Part shown: positions 44,841 through 54,388 of the stretch, piece after piece | Numbering within the stretch: the stretch's first letter is position 1 | Layout: each line of letters begins with the position of its first letter | Source: Bacillota bacterium | GTDB taxonomy: Bacteria > Bacillota > Clostridia > Tissierellales > Peptoniphilaceae | Assembly (NCBI GenBank): GCA_023443025.1 | Contig: JAEZWM010000049.1 | Coordinates: 1 to 64,000, forward strand | DNA: 64,000 nt | Reading direction: 5' to 3' | Translations under genes and position numbers: made by a program | Notes under the pieces: model-generated | Seen by the model: only the letters and a program-made list of their open reading frames with translations | What the model was told of the DNA's origin: nothing | Databases searched by the model: none

Positions 44841-45917
44841 ATGAAAAGATTATATCAGAACTTAATAATAATTATTGTTGTATTATTAATACTAATGCTC
44901 ATTGGATATAATTTTTATTCAAAATTTTATAAATTTGCAAGTTATGAAATAGATTCCGGTCAAACCTATTTTACAGAAGAAATTGGTATGGTGTATGTGT
45001 TTTATGAAGAAGAGTTTTATGACTTTAATGGCAGAGGCATTTTTAATCCGATAACCAATAATGGTAGAATTCCCGTTGGAACTAGATTAGGATCCTTGGA
45101 CATAAAAAACATCTCTTCCTCTAACGATAATCCAAATCCACCGACAGATGCTGATATTGAAATACAGCGTAAAAATCTTCTGGTTTCGAATAGTTTAAAA
45201 CAAATTTACAGCACCAGTGAAATAATCATGGGAAATAAAATCAAAAAGTTATTTAATGAAGAAAATAGTGAAACTGATATACTATCTAAATCAGCAGGGT
45301 ATTTTTTTGATTCTCTTGATGGTTATGAAGAAATATTTTCACTTGATAAGTTTGAAAGATTTAATATTCAAGACCTTAAACTAACTAAGTTGCCCGATGA
45401 AAACTCAAAAGAATTAAAAAATGCTTTTAAAATAGTAAACAACAATATTTATTATACTATAATTGAAATTGATGAATCAGATGTTAGTCCTGCATCCGGA
45501 GACTTGGTTACAATCAAAATAAATGATGATGAGAGAATAACCGGCGTTATTACAGACTCATATAATAAGAATAAACATATTATGCTAAAAGCCATATTTA
45601 ATACTGGATTTGAATCTATTATGAAAAAAAGAATACTCGAAGCACCAATTATTATGGATAAAAAACTAAGTTTTAAGATACCGAGTTCAGCCATTTTAGA
45701 AAGTGATGATGGAAGCGGAGTTATGAGAGTTAACTATGCTGGTTTCGTAGAGTATGTTCCAGTAGAAAAAGTTAAAGTAGAAGGAAAATATACAGTTGTA
45801 TCTGCAGGGGTGGATGGATATATTACCGTAAACTCTAAACAAGTAAATACACTTAAAGCTTACGATGAAATATTGGTTCATCCTAAATCAGTCGATGTAG
45901 GAGATACCGTAAGATAA
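44841..45917 (+). CDS. HlyD-like membrane-anchored adaptor of the sepF cluster
   Basis: A 358-residue protein with one N-terminal membrane segment (about 8-26) and an extracytoplasmic body. It has a barrel-sandwich-like start (YFTEEIGMVYVFYEEEFYDF...IPVGTRLGSL) and a C-terminal IPSSAILESDDGSGVMRVNYAGFVEYVPVEKVKVEG, the usual end of HlyD/RND-type adaptors. There is no ABC partner. Such genes sit upstream of yggS-sepF in many clostridia, suggesting an envelope or division role (inference). Confidence 0.75.
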   Translation: MKRLYQNLIIIIVVLLILMLIGYNFYSKFYKFASYEIDSGQTYFTEEIGMVYVFYEEEFYDFNGRGIFNPITNNGRIPVGTRLGSLDIKNISSSNDNPNPPTDADIEIQRKNLLVSNSLKQIYSTSEIIMGNKIKKLFNEENSETDILSKSAGYFFDSLDGYEEIFSLDKFERFNIQDLKLTKLPDENSKELKNAFKIVNNNIYYTIIEIDESDVSPASGDLVTIKINDDERITGVITDSYNKNKHIMLKAIFNTGFESIMKKRILEAPIIMDKKLSFKIPSSAILESDDGSGVMRVNYAGFVEYVPVEKVKVEGKYTVVSAGVDGYITVNSKQVNTLKAYDEILVHPKSVDVGDTVR

Positions 45918-45934
45918 AAAGAATAGGAGTATAA

Positions 45935-46618
45935 ATGATAAAAGAAAATATTAAAAGATTAATAAGTGATATCGAAGAAATTACTAAATGCAATTTAGAA
46001 GAATCAGGTGTAACTATTATTGCTGTAACTAAATTAAATCCTGTAGAAAGTATCAAAATTGCGATTGAATCCGGGATATCAGATATTGGAGAAAACAAAG
46101 TACAGGAACTTGTTCCTAAGATGGATGAAATTGGTGAGATTGTGAATTATCATATGATTGGAAATTTACAATCCAATAAAGTTAAGGATGTAGTCGGACG
46201 AGTAAAACTCATACAATCGGTAGATAGAATTTCGCTCATCAAAGAAATCGAGAAAAGGTGCAAACAAAGAAATATCGTTCAGGATGTGTTAATACAAGTT
46301 AATGTATCAAAGGAAGACACTAAATCCGGTGTATACGTAGAAGACTTAAAAGAATTACTTGAACATATTGAGAAATGTGAATACATTCGGGTGAAAGGTC
46401 TAATGACAATGGCCCCTCACTACGAAAATCCTGAAGATACGGCATGGGTATTTAAAAAACTTAAAGAAATATTTGAAGATATTAAGACTTTGAACTATAA
46501 TAATATAAAGATGGAATACCTATCAATGGGTATGAGCCATGATTATAAATATGCACTCGAAAATGGATCCAATATGATTCGAATTGGAACCGATATTTTT
46601 GGAGATAGAAACTACTAA
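45935..46618 (+). CDS. YggS/YlmE-type PLP homeostasis protein
   Basis: A 227-residue single-domain PLP protein (alanine-racemase-like barrel). AVTKLNPVESI contains the PLP lysine (about Lys32), then GENKVQELVPKMDE, HMIGNLQSNK, QVNVSKEDTKSGV, MTMAPHYE and LSMGMSHDYKYALENGSNMIRIGTDIFG. It buffers pyridoxal phosphate and amino-acid pools. Conserved neighbour of sepF. Confidence 0.95.
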   Translation: MIKENIKRLISDIEEITKCNLEESGVTIIAVTKLNPVESIKIAIESGISDIGENKVQELVPKMDEIGEIVNYHMIGNLQSNKVKDVVGRVKLIQSVDRISLIKEIEKRCKQRNIVQDVLIQVNVSKEDTKSGVYVEDLKELLEHIEKCEYIRVKGLMTMAPHYENPEDTAWVFKKLKEIFEDIKTLNYNNIKMEYLSMGMSHDYKYALENGSNMIRIGTDIFGDRNY

Positions 46619-46632
46619 TTGGGAGGATTGTT

Positions 46633-47124
46633 ATGCCAGGAATTTTTGATAAGATAAAAGGTGTTATAGGAATAGAAGACGAATACTATGACGATGAATA
46701 TGATTATGATGAAGATTATGGACAAGAAGCTGAAAAGTCTACAGAGAAGATAAATACTGAAAGCATTAAAGAAGACACCTATTCAAGTTATGAAAAACCT
46801 ATACCAAAAAGGAGCAATATTGTGAATCTACAATCTAGTACTATAGATAGAACAAAAATTAATATACATGAACCAATTACTTTTGACGATGGTCCACATA
46901 TTATCGACGATATTGTATCAAAAAAGGTGGTAGTACTTAATTTAGAAATGCTTGAAATGGATAAGAAAAGACAAATATTTGATTTTGTTAGTGGAGGTAT
47001 ATATGCCCTTGATGGCAAAATTCAAAAAGTTACGAAAGATATATTTGTTATTGCTCCAAAAGATGTAGAGATTGACGGAAAACTAAAAGAGCAAATACAA
47101 GCTAAAGGTTTTTACCAATTATAA
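46633..47124 (+). CDS. sepF: cell division protein SepF
   Basis: A 163-residue FtsZ-tethering protein. An amphipathic start MPGIFDKIKGVIG for membrane binding, a very acidic Asp/Tyr/Glu-rich linker (about 18-40) and the C-terminal SepF core (about 85-160: ISKKVVVLNLEML-type, RQIFDFVSGGIYALDGKIQKV). Full length and in the conserved yggS-sepF-ylmH order. The next gene is separated by a strong hairpin. Confidence 0.93.
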   Translation: MPGIFDKIKGVIGIEDEYYDDEYDYDEDYGQEAEKSTEKINTESIKEDTYSSYEKPIPKRSNIVNLQSSTIDRTKINIHEPITFDDGPHIIDDIVSKKVVVLNLEMLEMDKKRQIFDFVSGGIYALDGKIQKVTKDIFVIAPKDVEIDGKLKEQIQAKGFYQL

Positions 47125-47131
47125 GAACGCT

Positions 47132-47160
47132 AACAAGAGGATATCCATATCCTCTTGTTT
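47132..47160 (+). terminator. hairpin between sepF and ylmH
   Basis: AACAAGAGGATAT and ATATCCTCTTGTT (13 bp, perfect) around a two- to three-base turn followed only by TTC. It may attenuate transcription into the frameshifted ylmH and lspA. Confidence 0.65.
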
Positions 47161-47172
47161 CATTATGAGAAT

Positions 47173-47933
47173 ATGAAGAATTTGAGAAATAGTTTAAATT
47201 ATATAAACGATCCGGAAACAAAAAAAACTATTAAAGATATTTTATACAAGATTAATATTTATAATAGAGCAGGAAGAGATTTTAATACACAGTTTCTGAG
47301 CCCTACTGAATATAAGTATGCTGTTGATTTATTAAGAAATCATTCGGTAATTTTTTTGTTTATGATACAGGGGAGGAGTCCGAACGAAAGATTCTTTCCA
47401 CAACTGAATCAGATGACATTATAAGAGTTTACAGAATTTATAATAGTTCCAGCTCGATTAAACATAGAGACGTTTTAGGAAGTTTAATCAGCTTAGGTAT
47501 AGACAGAAGAAATATTGGGGACATTTTAGTCGGAGAAGAATACATTGAATTTGCCATTATGTGCGAATGTGATAATGATGTGAGATATGGCCTTAATAGC
47601 ATCAAACATACACCTGTTCATATAGAATTAAAAGCTGAACCAACAATAGATTATAGCGAAGAGAGAGTAGAGATTAAAACCGGCTCATTGTCTTCTTTAA
47701 GACTAGATTCCTTTATCGCACTTATAATGAATTTATCAAGGAATAAAGCTCAAAACTTAGTAAGATCAGGTAGAGTTAAGTTAAATCATGAAATAAATGA
47801 TTCGGTTGACACTAAAATTGAAACTTCTGATGAAATTTCCGTGTCAAAAGTAGGTCGATTTGGAATTTTGGAAATTGGTGGTCAAAGCAGGAAGGGTCGT
47901 ACATTTATTAAATATTTTAAGAGGATTAATTGA
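47173..47933 (+). pseudogene. ylmH: YlmH-like S4-domain RNA-binding protein, frameshifted
   Basis: The N-terminal piece (47173-47424, ...DPETKKTIKDIL...FLSPTEYKYAVDLLRNHSVIF) and the rest (VYDTGEESERKIL...HRDVLGSLISLGIDRRNIGDILVG...LSSLRLDSFIALIMNLSRNKAQNLVRSGRVKLN) are both clear YlmH segments. The frame changes at the seven-T run near 47351-47357; eight Ts would restore one 253-residue protein. The start ATG 47173 lacks a strong RBS. YlmH helps tRNA-linked stalled ribosomes and division in related bacteria. Could be a true mutation, slippage-switched expression or a sequencing error. Confidence 0.85.
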
Positions 47934-48394
47934 TGATATATGTATTAATAGTAGCGTTATTAATTGCAATTGACCAGCTTACTAAAAGCTGGGCATTTAA
48001 CAATCTAAGATCAAATGATAGTATTGTAGTAATAGAAGATTTACTAGAATTTACTTATGTGGAAAATAGAGGAGCTGCTTTTGGAATTCTACAAGGTAGA
48101 TCGATGTTTTTTGTTTTAATTACTCTAGGTGTTAGTTTCTTTTTAATTTACTATATATTTAAAAACTATCATACTACATCAATCTTTATGAAAATATCAC
48201 TATCGCTGGTTTTAGCTGGTGCTGTAGGAAATTTAATAGATAGATTAGTAAGAGGATTTGTAGTTGATTTTATTTTTGTAAGGTTTTGGGGATATTATGA
48301 TTTTCCCGTATTTAATGTTGCAGATATATGTGTAGTTGTAGGGGCGATATCACTTATGTTGGTTGTACTTTTAGAGAAGGAGAAGATAAGATAG
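47933..48394 (+). CDS. lspA: lipoprotein signal peptidase
   Basis: A 153-residue integral membrane aspartyl peptidase II. Four hydrophobic helices with [27 protein letters not shown] (first catalytic Asp) and [14 protein letters not shown] (second Asp). ATG 47933 overlaps the ylmH stop (TGATG), suggesting coupling to that gene. It removes signal peptides from prolipoproteins. Confidence 0.95.
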   Translation: MIYVLIVALLIAIDQLTKSWAFNNLRSNDSIVVIEDLLEFTYVENRGAAFGILQGRSMFFVLITLGVSFFLIYYIFKNYHTTSIFMKISLSLVLAGAVGNLIDRLVRGFVVDFIFVRFWGYYDFPVFNVADICVVVGAISLMLVVLLEKEKIR

Positions 48395-48396
48395 AA

Positions 48397-49089
48397 ATGG
48401 TCAGCATCGGAAACGATTGGGATCAAATAATCAGCGATGAATTCCAAAAAGATTATTACAAAAAACTAAGAGAACTTTTAATAATTGAATATAAAAACTA
48501 CGAGATTTATCCTGATATGCATGATATTTTTAATGCGATTAAATATGTTTCTTATTGCGATACTAAAGTAGTTATTTTAGGACAAGATCCTTATCATGGT
48601 CCGGGTCAAGCACATGGTTTTAGTTTTTCTGTTAAACCCGGTGTTAGAATCCCGCCATCTTTATTAAATATGTATAAGGAATTAAAATCAGATTTAGGAT
48701 GTAATATTCCAAATAACGGATTTTTAGTTAAATGGGCACAGCAAGGCGTCCTATTACTGAACACTACGCTGACAGTTAGACGTGGGAATCCAAATTCCCA
48801 TCAGAAAATTGGTTGGACATATTTTACAGACAGGATAATCAAAGAGTTAAATAATAGAGAAGAACCTATGGTTTTTTTACTTTGGGGAAGAAATGCTCAA
48901 CAGAAGAGCGAATTAATCACAAATTCTAATCACCTTATTCTCAAATCTACGCATCCATCACCGTTTTCAGCACATCGGGGATTTTTGGGTTCAAAACACT
49001 TCTCAAGAACCAATGATTTTCTGGTTAAAAACGGTATGAAACCAATAGATTGGCAGATAGAAGACACAGAGGTGGACCTTGAAGGTTAA
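48397..49089 (+). CDS. ung: uracil-DNA glycosylase
   Basis: About 230 residues, family 1 UDG. Water-activating [18 protein letters not shown] (about 65-82), [18 protein letters not shown] and the minor-groove loop [11 protein letters not shown]. The frame extends back inside lspA, but ATG 48397 directly after the lspA stop gives the family length; GGAGAAG precedes it. Its place between lspA and the RluD-type gene is unusual. Confidence 0.95.
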   Translation: MVSIGNDWDQIISDEFQKDYYKKLRELLIIEYKNYEIYPDMHDIFNAIKYVSYCDTKVVILGQDPYHGPGQAHGFSFSVKPGVRIPPSLLNMYKELKSDLGCNIPNNGFLVKWAQQGVLLLNTTLTVRRGNPNSHQKIGWTYFTDRIIKELNNREEPMVFLLWGRNAQQKSELITNSNHLILKSTHPSPFSAHRGFLGSKHFSRTNDFLVKNGMKPIDWQIEDTEVDLEG

Positions 49090-49996
49090 CATAATAGTAG
49101 AAGAAAAATTAAATGAAAGAATAGATAAATATCTTGCAAATAAATTAAATATATCCAGGTCACTAATATCTAGGAGTATTGGAAAGAAAAAGATACTTGT
49201 TAATGATAGAATAATTAAGCCAAGTTATCTAATTTGCGAGGGTGATTTGATAACAGGCGAGTTAATTGACGAAAGTATTGTGCTTGAACCAATGAAAATC
49301 GACCTTGATATTGTCTACGAGGACGAATATATTATTGTAGTAAACAAGCCATACAATCTAGTTGTTCATCCCAGCCCTTCTAATAAATCGGGAACCCTTG
49401 TTAATGCATTATTAAATTATACAGATAAGTTGTCAGATCTGGGTGGAGAGGATAGGCCGGGGATAATACATAGGCTAGATAAGGATACAACAGGGCTATT
49501 AATAATTGCAAAAGATAATATGACTCATAATTTATTTAAAGATTTATTTAAAAAAAGAAAAATACAGAAAAAGTATTTAGCAATCGTACATGGTATACCT
49601 AAGCCTATTAATGGTATATTGACCGGTCCAATAGGTAGATCACCTAAAAATAGAACTAAAATGGAAATCAATGGTTTAAATTCAAGGGAAGCATTAACTG
49701 AATATAAAACTGCAACTTTTAATGAAGAGTATAGTTGCTTGGAAGTTTTATTACATACAGGTAGAACTCATCAAATAAGGGTGCATTTAGCATCTAATGG
49801 TACTCCAATAGTCGGGGATATAGTATATGGACGAAAAAAAGAAAAGATCAAAGTAGAGCATCAACTGCTTCACTCTTATGGTATTAATTTTATGCATCCT
49901 ATAACAAAAGATGAAATTAAGTTAACTGCAAAACCAGATAGTTGCTTTATCGAATTTTTAGAAAAAACAAAATTGAGGTATAATTATGACTTCTAA
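49079..49996 (+). CDS. RluD-type 23S rRNA pseudouridine synthase
   Basis: A 305-residue RluA-family enzyme. N-terminal S4 domain (about 10-60: [32 protein letters not shown]), catalytic [15 protein letters not shown] (Asp in HRLDKDT, about 137-143) and [23 protein letters not shown]. The start is TTG 49079 after GAGGTGGA, overlapping ung by 11 bp. Overlaps pyrR at its end. Confidence 0.93.
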   Translation: MKVNIIVEEKLNERIDKYLANKLNISRSLISRSIGKKKILVNDRIIKPSYLICEGDLITGELIDESIVLEPMKIDLDIVYEDEYIIVVNKPYNLVVHPSPSNKSGTLVNALLNYTDKLSDLGGEDRPGIIHRLDKDTTGLLIIAKDNMTHNLFKDLFKKRKIQKKYLAIVHGIPKPINGILTGPIGRSPKNRTKMEINGLNSREALTEYKTATFNEEYSCLEVLLHTGRTHQIRVHLASNGTPIVGDIVYGRKKEKIKVEHQLLHSYGINFMHPITKDEIKLTAKPDSCFIEFLEKTKLRYNYDF

Positions 49997-50513
49997 GACT
50001 TTTGTAGACGAACAAGGATTTAATAGAATATTAAGAAGGATTTCTCATGAAATCTTGGAACAAAATAAGGGTACTGATGATATTATTTTCTTTGGGATTC
50101 TTACTCGTGGGTATCCAATTGCTAAAAGACTGGCTAAAAATATAAACGACTTTGAAGAAGTCCAGCTTCCATGTTTCTTTTTAGATATTTCTGAATTCCG
50201 GGATGATGACAAGGTTAAAAAGGAAACTATTATATCTGATTGTGATATTGATATAAACGACAAGAAGGTAATACTAGTAGATGATGTAATATCTTCAGGA
50301 AGGACTGTACGAGCTGCATTTGATGCTCTAAATCGAATCGGACGACCAGGTAAGATAGAATTAGTAGCTATGGTGGATAGAGGTCATAGAGAACTTCCGA
50401 TTAAACCTAATTTTATTGGCAAAAATATACCTACATCTAAATCAGAATTTGTAATAGTTAAAATAAAAGATATCGATGGTTACGATAATATATCGATAGA
50501 AAGAAGAAAGTAA
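49986..50513 (+). CDS. pyrR: PyrR bifunctional regulator/uracil phosphoribosyltransferase
   Basis: A 175-residue PRPP-binding protein. FFGILTRGYPIAKRLA, LDISEFRDD, PRPP loop VILVDDVISSGRTVRAAFDAL (about 94-114) and LVAMVDRGHRELPI. Its family attenuates pyr operons by RNA binding. No pyr genes are next to it in the window, so targets lie elsewhere. It ends the lspA-ung-rluD unit. Confidence 0.93.
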   Translation: MTSKTFVDEQGFNRILRRISHEILEQNKGTDDIIFFGILTRGYPIAKRLAKNINDFEEVQLPCFFLDISEFRDDDKVKKETIISDCDIDINDKKVILVDDVISSGRTVRAAFDALNRIGRPGKIELVAMVDRGHRELPIKPNFIGKNIPTSKSEFVIVKIKDIDGYDNISIERRK

Positions 50514-50542
50514 GAGCAATTAGATTGTGCTCTTACTTTCTT
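50506..50542. terminator. bidirectional terminator
   Basis: AGAAAGTAAGAGCA and TGCTCTTACTTTCT form a perfect 14-bp stem between convergent pyrR and rqcH, overlapping both ends. Confidence 0.9.
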
Positions 50543-52277
50543 TAATTCGATCTAAAATAGTTTTGTCAGACAAGTCTATTAAAACAGATTCAAAATTATT
50601 GTAATAAACCATACCAGGTTTAGCTCCTTTTGCTTTATAAACATTCTTCTTTTGAGTATAGTCTATCATGACTTGATTTTCTTCTTTAAGACTACTGTAC
50701 TTGGCCGCTAAATAAGCAGCTTCATAAAGCGATGTTTCAGGCAGTTCTTTATTATTAGTTCTCAAAATAACATGTGCACCGGGAACTTTTTGGGCATGTA
50801 AAAAAATATCTGATTTTTGAGCCGTCTTTAAGGTTAGTTCGTCATTTTGACTGTTGTTTTTTCCTACTAGTACTTCAAAGCCATCTGATGTAGTAAATGA
50901 AAGTGGCTTGGATTTCTTGTTCTTTTGTTTTTTCTTGGACTTTTTAGTCTTAATATATCCGCCTTGCACAAGCTCTTCTCTTATTTCATCTATCTCTTCA
51001 ATCTCGCTAGCTGAACTTAAGGTTAATTTTACCTGTTCAAGATACGAAATTTCATTGATTAGTTTCGGAATTTCACCGGTTAGAACTTCTTCGGTCTTTT
51101 TAAGTTTAGAATATTTTTTATAATAATATTGTGCATTTTGTACGGGGCTGAGCTTTATGTCAAGAGGTATGTTTATAGTCTCCATCGTTTCTGAATAAAA
51201 ATTATTTAATTCAATACTATTTGATCCTCTTTGAATATTGTGTATATTTGCTGAAATAAGATCGGCATATACCTTTAGTATTTCCCGCTGTTTTGCTGTA
51301 TCTAGTTCATTCTTTTGTTCTATATATTTATTACGCAGTCTCTTTATTCTGTTGTTTACAGATTTTAATAGATTTGATGTAATTTGTTCCAGTCTATCTG
51401 AAGTATCAGTATAGCTATAATAAATATCCAATACTTCGCTCATTGTATTGTAAGATTCTATCGACCCTCCGAGATGTAATATTTCAAGAGGATAAAAACC
51501 TATTGGCTTTTCAGATGTAAAGGAATTTATTAGATATGGTTTAAATTCATTTTCTCTTATTTTGTTTCTGAAAGTTATAAAAGATGAGTCTAGTAGTCTT
51601 AGGTCATCCGCCTTTAATATATTTAATCTTGTATCTACATCTAAGCCAGCTCTATACATAATTTCTTTGCTTATCAAAGGACTAAGTCCGGTATAATTTA
51701 AATAAAAAGACTTGTATGCGAGAGTGCTTTTTTCAAAATCAAATGTCTCTGAGGGCAAAGCATCTGTTGTTAATAAATTAATTTTTCCATCATCAATAGT
51801 CATATATTTCGTACCGGGCAAAATTTGTCTAATTCGACTCATATCAAGGGTGACCCTTTTAATTGAATCTAAAACAGTATCGTCGTCGAGAAGGATAATA
51901 TTTGAATGTCTACCCATTATTTCTATAACTAAGGTCTTTATACAAGGATATCCCATTTCATCATAACTAGAGATATCAAATCGAACCACTCTGTCAAGTG
52001 TATGCTGAGAAATGGATTTAATTATTCCGCCTTGAATATGTTTTCTAAGAAGCATACAAAAGTTAGGGGGGGATGAGGGGTTTTTTGGGGCTTCTTCGAT
52101 TAAATGAAATCTTGGGGCATTATTACCTGCAGAAATAAGAAGTCTTTCGGTAGTGTCTTTATGAATTGTGAGAACTAAGTCTAAATTCTCAGGTTGATTA
52201 ACTCTATTTATTCTAGCACCTACAAGTCTTTGCATTTCATTAACTAGTGCTTTTGTTGTTATTCCATCAAAACTCAT
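50520..52277 (-). CDS. rqcH: RqcH/NFACT ribosome quality-control protein
   Basis: A 585-residue NFACT protein, once called fibronectin-binding protein A. NFACT-N (about 1-215: MSFDGITTKALVNEM, RINRV, CMLLRKHIQGG), helical coiled coil (about 280-430) and NFACT-R (about 445-560: LSFTTSDGFEVLVGKNNSQNDELTLKTA, HAQKVPGAHVILR). In known bacteria it adds alanine tails to nascent chains on split 50S subunits. It is a single minus-strand gene inside the housekeeping run. Confidence 0.93.
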   Translation of the reverse strand: MSFDGITTKALVNEMQRLVGARINRVNQPENLDLVLTIHKDTTERLLISAGNNAPRFHLIEEAPKNPSSPPNFCMLLRKHIQGGIIKSISQHTLDRVVRFDISSYDEMGYPCIKTLVIEIMGRHSNIILLDDDTVLDSIKRVTLDMSRIRQILPGTKYMTIDDGKINLLTTDALPSETFDFEKSTLAYKSFYLNYTGLSPLISKEIMYRAGLDVDTRLNILKADDLRLLDSSFITFRNKIRENEFKPYLINSFTSEKPIGFYPLEILHLGGSIESYNTMSEVLDIYYSYTDTSDRLEQITSNLLKSVNNRIKRLRNKYIEQKNELDTAKQREILKVYADLISANIHNIQRGSNSIELNNFYSETMETINIPLDIKLSPVQNAQYYYKKYSKLKKTEEVLTGEIPKLINEISYLEQVKLTLSSASEIEEIDEIREELVQGGYIKTKKSKKKQKNKKSKPLSFTTSDGFEVLVGKNNSQNDELTLKTAQKSDIFLHAQKVPGAHVILRTNNKELPETSLYEAAYLAAKYSSLKEENQVMIDYTQKKNVYKAKGAKPGMVYYNNFESVLIDLSDKTILDRIKESKSTI

Positions 52278-52360
52278 GATTCACCTTCAATCTTTATTTT
52301 TGTTTATTGTATAATATAAATAGATATTTGTAAAAATTGTTATGAAATCTTAACAATGCA

Positions 52361-52389
52361 TTGACTAATTTAAAAGACTAGATTATCAT
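52361..52389 (+). promoter_or_regulatory. promoter of the yicC-remA-gmk run
   Basis: TTGACT (52361-52366), 17-bp spacer, TATCAT (52384-52389), 22 bp before the YicC start. Just upstream ATTGTTA and TAACAAT form a 7-bp inverted repeat. It is the only clear promoter seen before the long downstream gene run. Confidence 0.6.
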
Positions 52390-52410
52390 TGTCATAATGG
52401 GGGTAATCGT

Positions 52411-53292
52411 ATGTTAAAATCAATGACCGGTTATGGTAGAGGTAATTTTTCGAATGAAGTTATAAGCATTAATGCTGATATTAAAACAGTAAATAATAAG
52501 TATTTAGACATTCAGATTAGAATGCCAGTTTATTTAATGTTCTTAGAGGAAACTATTAAAAGCATTATTAAAACAAGAATAGCACGTGGTAGAGTTGACG
52601 TTTATATAAAAGACGAGAAAACATATGAATCAAAATCGGATGTTATTATAGACGAAGATACTGCTCTCACTACAAAAGAGAAAATGCAGCATTTAATGAA
52701 GATCCTCGAGCTTAATCATGAATTAAGACTGGAACATCTGCTTTTAAATAATGAAATTATCGAATTTAAACCTAAAGAATTGGATTCAGATTTAGTAAAA
52801 CAGGCTGTTTCTGAAGCTGTTAATGAAGCGGTAAATAGTCTTATAGATATGAGGGAAAGAGAAGGTGAGGCTCTTTATAATGATCTATTAAATAATATTT
52901 CTAAAATAGAGGAAAAAGTTTTAAAAATAGAGTCGAGAGCTCCATATGTAATCGAAGAATATAGAGAAAAACTCAAAGAAAAAACAGAATCCCTTCTCAA
53001 TTCTCTTGGGGAATACGAGATAGAAAAATTAAATTCGGAAGTTGTTTTTTATGCAGAAAGATCAGATATAAACGAAGAAATAGTGAGACTTAAGTCGCAT
53101 ATCTACCAATTTAAACAAAACTTAAATTCTGAATGTGCTGTCGGAAGGAAGCTTGATTTTATTACACAAGAGCTCAATAGGGAAATCAATACAATAAGTG
53201 CAAAATCAAGCGATGTTGAAATTACAGATGATGTTATAGATGTAAAGGTCGGAATAGATAAACTTAAAGAACAAATCCAAAATATTGAGTAG
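52411..53292 (+). CDS. YicC/YloC-family endoribonuclease
   Basis: A 293-residue protein. N-terminal [11 protein letters not shown] and [17 protein letters not shown]-terminal [12 protein letters not shown] and [24 protein letters not shown] are diagnostic. Members cut certain RNAs in stationary phase. It is conserved upstream of remA-gmk-rpoZ. Confidence 0.93.
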   Translation: MLKSMTGYGRGNFSNEVISINADIKTVNNKYLDIQIRMPVYLMFLEETIKSIIKTRIARGRVDVYIKDEKTYESKSDVIIDEDTALTTKEKMQHLMKILELNHELRLEHLLLNNEIIEFKPKELDSDLVKQAVSEAVNEAVNSLIDMREREGEALYNDLLNNISKIEEKVLKIESRAPYVIEEYREKLKEKTESLLNSLGEYEIEKLNSEVVFYAERSDINEEIVRLKSHIYQFKQNLNSECAVGRKLDFITQELNREINTISAKSSDVEITDDVIDVKVGIDKLKEQIQNIE

Positions 53293-53299
53293 GGATATA

Positions 53300-53569
53300 A
53301 TGAATAATAAATTTCTTAATATAGGTTATGGAAACTATGTTCAGCTAGATAGAGTTGTAGCAATAATAAGCCCTGATTCAGCACCTATTAAACGAATGAT
53401 TCAAAGTAACAGGGATTCACTTAACTTAATAGATGCAACATTTGGGAGAAAAACTAGAGCTGTAATTATAATGGATAGCAAACATATGATACTTTCTGCA
53501 CTACAGACAGATACATTAAACACTAGATTATTAGAGAACAAAAAAATTAATGACGAAGGGGAAGGTTAA
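53300..53569 (+). CDS. remA: RemA/DUF370 regulator
   Basis: An 89-residue protein. [31 protein letters not shown] and [18 protein letters not shown] match RemA, a DNA-binding activator of matrix and osmoprotection genes in Bacillus. The frame opens at 53285; ATG 53300 after AGGGATATA gives the usual size. Overlaps gmk by one base. Confidence 0.9.
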   Translation: MNNKFLNIGYGNYVQLDRVVAIISPDSAPIKRMIQSNRDSLNLIDATFGRKTRAVIIMDSKHMILSALQTDTLNTRLLENKKINDEGEG

Positions 53570-54186
53570 TGAAGAAAAAAGGATTTCTACTGGTTATTTC
53601 AGGACCGTCAGGAGTAGGCAAAGGTACAGTATGTCAGGCTCTATTAAAAAATAATGATATGATTAAGTACTCGATTTCTGCAACCACAAGACCTAAAAGA
53701 CCAGGAGAGAAGAGTGGAGATGACTATTTCTTTTTGTCAATAGATGAATTCGAAAAGGGTATTGAAGAAGGAATGTTTTTGGAATATGCTTCAGTTCATG
53801 GTAATCTATATGGAACACCAAAACAATTTGTCATGGACGGAATTGATAATGGAGAGGTTATTGTTCTTGAAATAGATGTTCAAGGTGCTCTACAAGTAAA
53901 AGAAAACTATCCGAATGGTGTTTTTGTTTTCTTACTACCACCAAGTATGGAAGAGCTGGAAAGAAGACTTACTCACAGAGGAACTGAGTCTGAGGAACAA
54001 CTAAAACTAAGGCTTAACAACGCAAGAGGAGAAATATCTAAAATTAATGAGTACCAATATGCAGTAATCAATGATACCGTTGATAATGCAGTCACTCATA
54101 TAAATAATATAATTGATGCAGAAGGCTTAAGAGTTATTAATAATCTATCACTTGATAAATATTTACAGGAGGAAAAAAATGATTAA
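53569..54186 (+). CDS. gmk: guanylate kinase
   Basis: A 205-residue kinase of GMP. P-loop SGPSGVGKGT (about 10-19), SATTRPKRPGEKSGDDYFF, EIDVQGALQVK and the lid. Start overlaps the remA stop (TAATG). Confidence 0.97.
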   Translation: MKKKGFLLVISGPSGVGKGTVCQALLKNNDMIKYSISATTRPKRPGEKSGDDYFFLSIDEFEKGIEEGMFLEYASVHGNLYGTPKQFVMDGIDNGEVIVLEIDVQGALQVKENYPNGVFVFLLPPSMEELERRLTHRGTESEEQLKLRLNNARGEISKINEYQYAVINDTVDNAVTHINNIIDAEGLRVINNLSLDKYLQEEKND

Positions 54187-54388
54187 TCCATCTTTTGAAG
54201 AATTGAGAGAAATTAATGATAGCAGGTACGCGATTGTAATGATTACATCTAAAAGAGCAAGAAGGTTAGTGGAAAAGTCAAAACCGCTTATTGATACTAA
54301 TTCACATAAACCGGTTACAATTGCTTTAGAAGAGTTAATGCAAGGAAAAATAAGCTATGAAGCTACTGATTTAGAAAGTATAAAGTAA
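54179..54388 (+). CDS. rpoZ: RNA polymerase omega subunit
   Basis: A 69-residue protein. RYAIVMITSKRARRLVE and KPVTIALEELMQGKI are the conserved parts. AGGAGG fixes ATG 54179, overlapping the gmk end by 8 bp. Standard gmk-rpoZ-coaBC order. Confidence 0.95.
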   Translation: MINPSFEELREINDSRYAIVMITSKRARRLVEKSKPLIDTNSHKPVTIALEELMQGKISYEATDLESIK

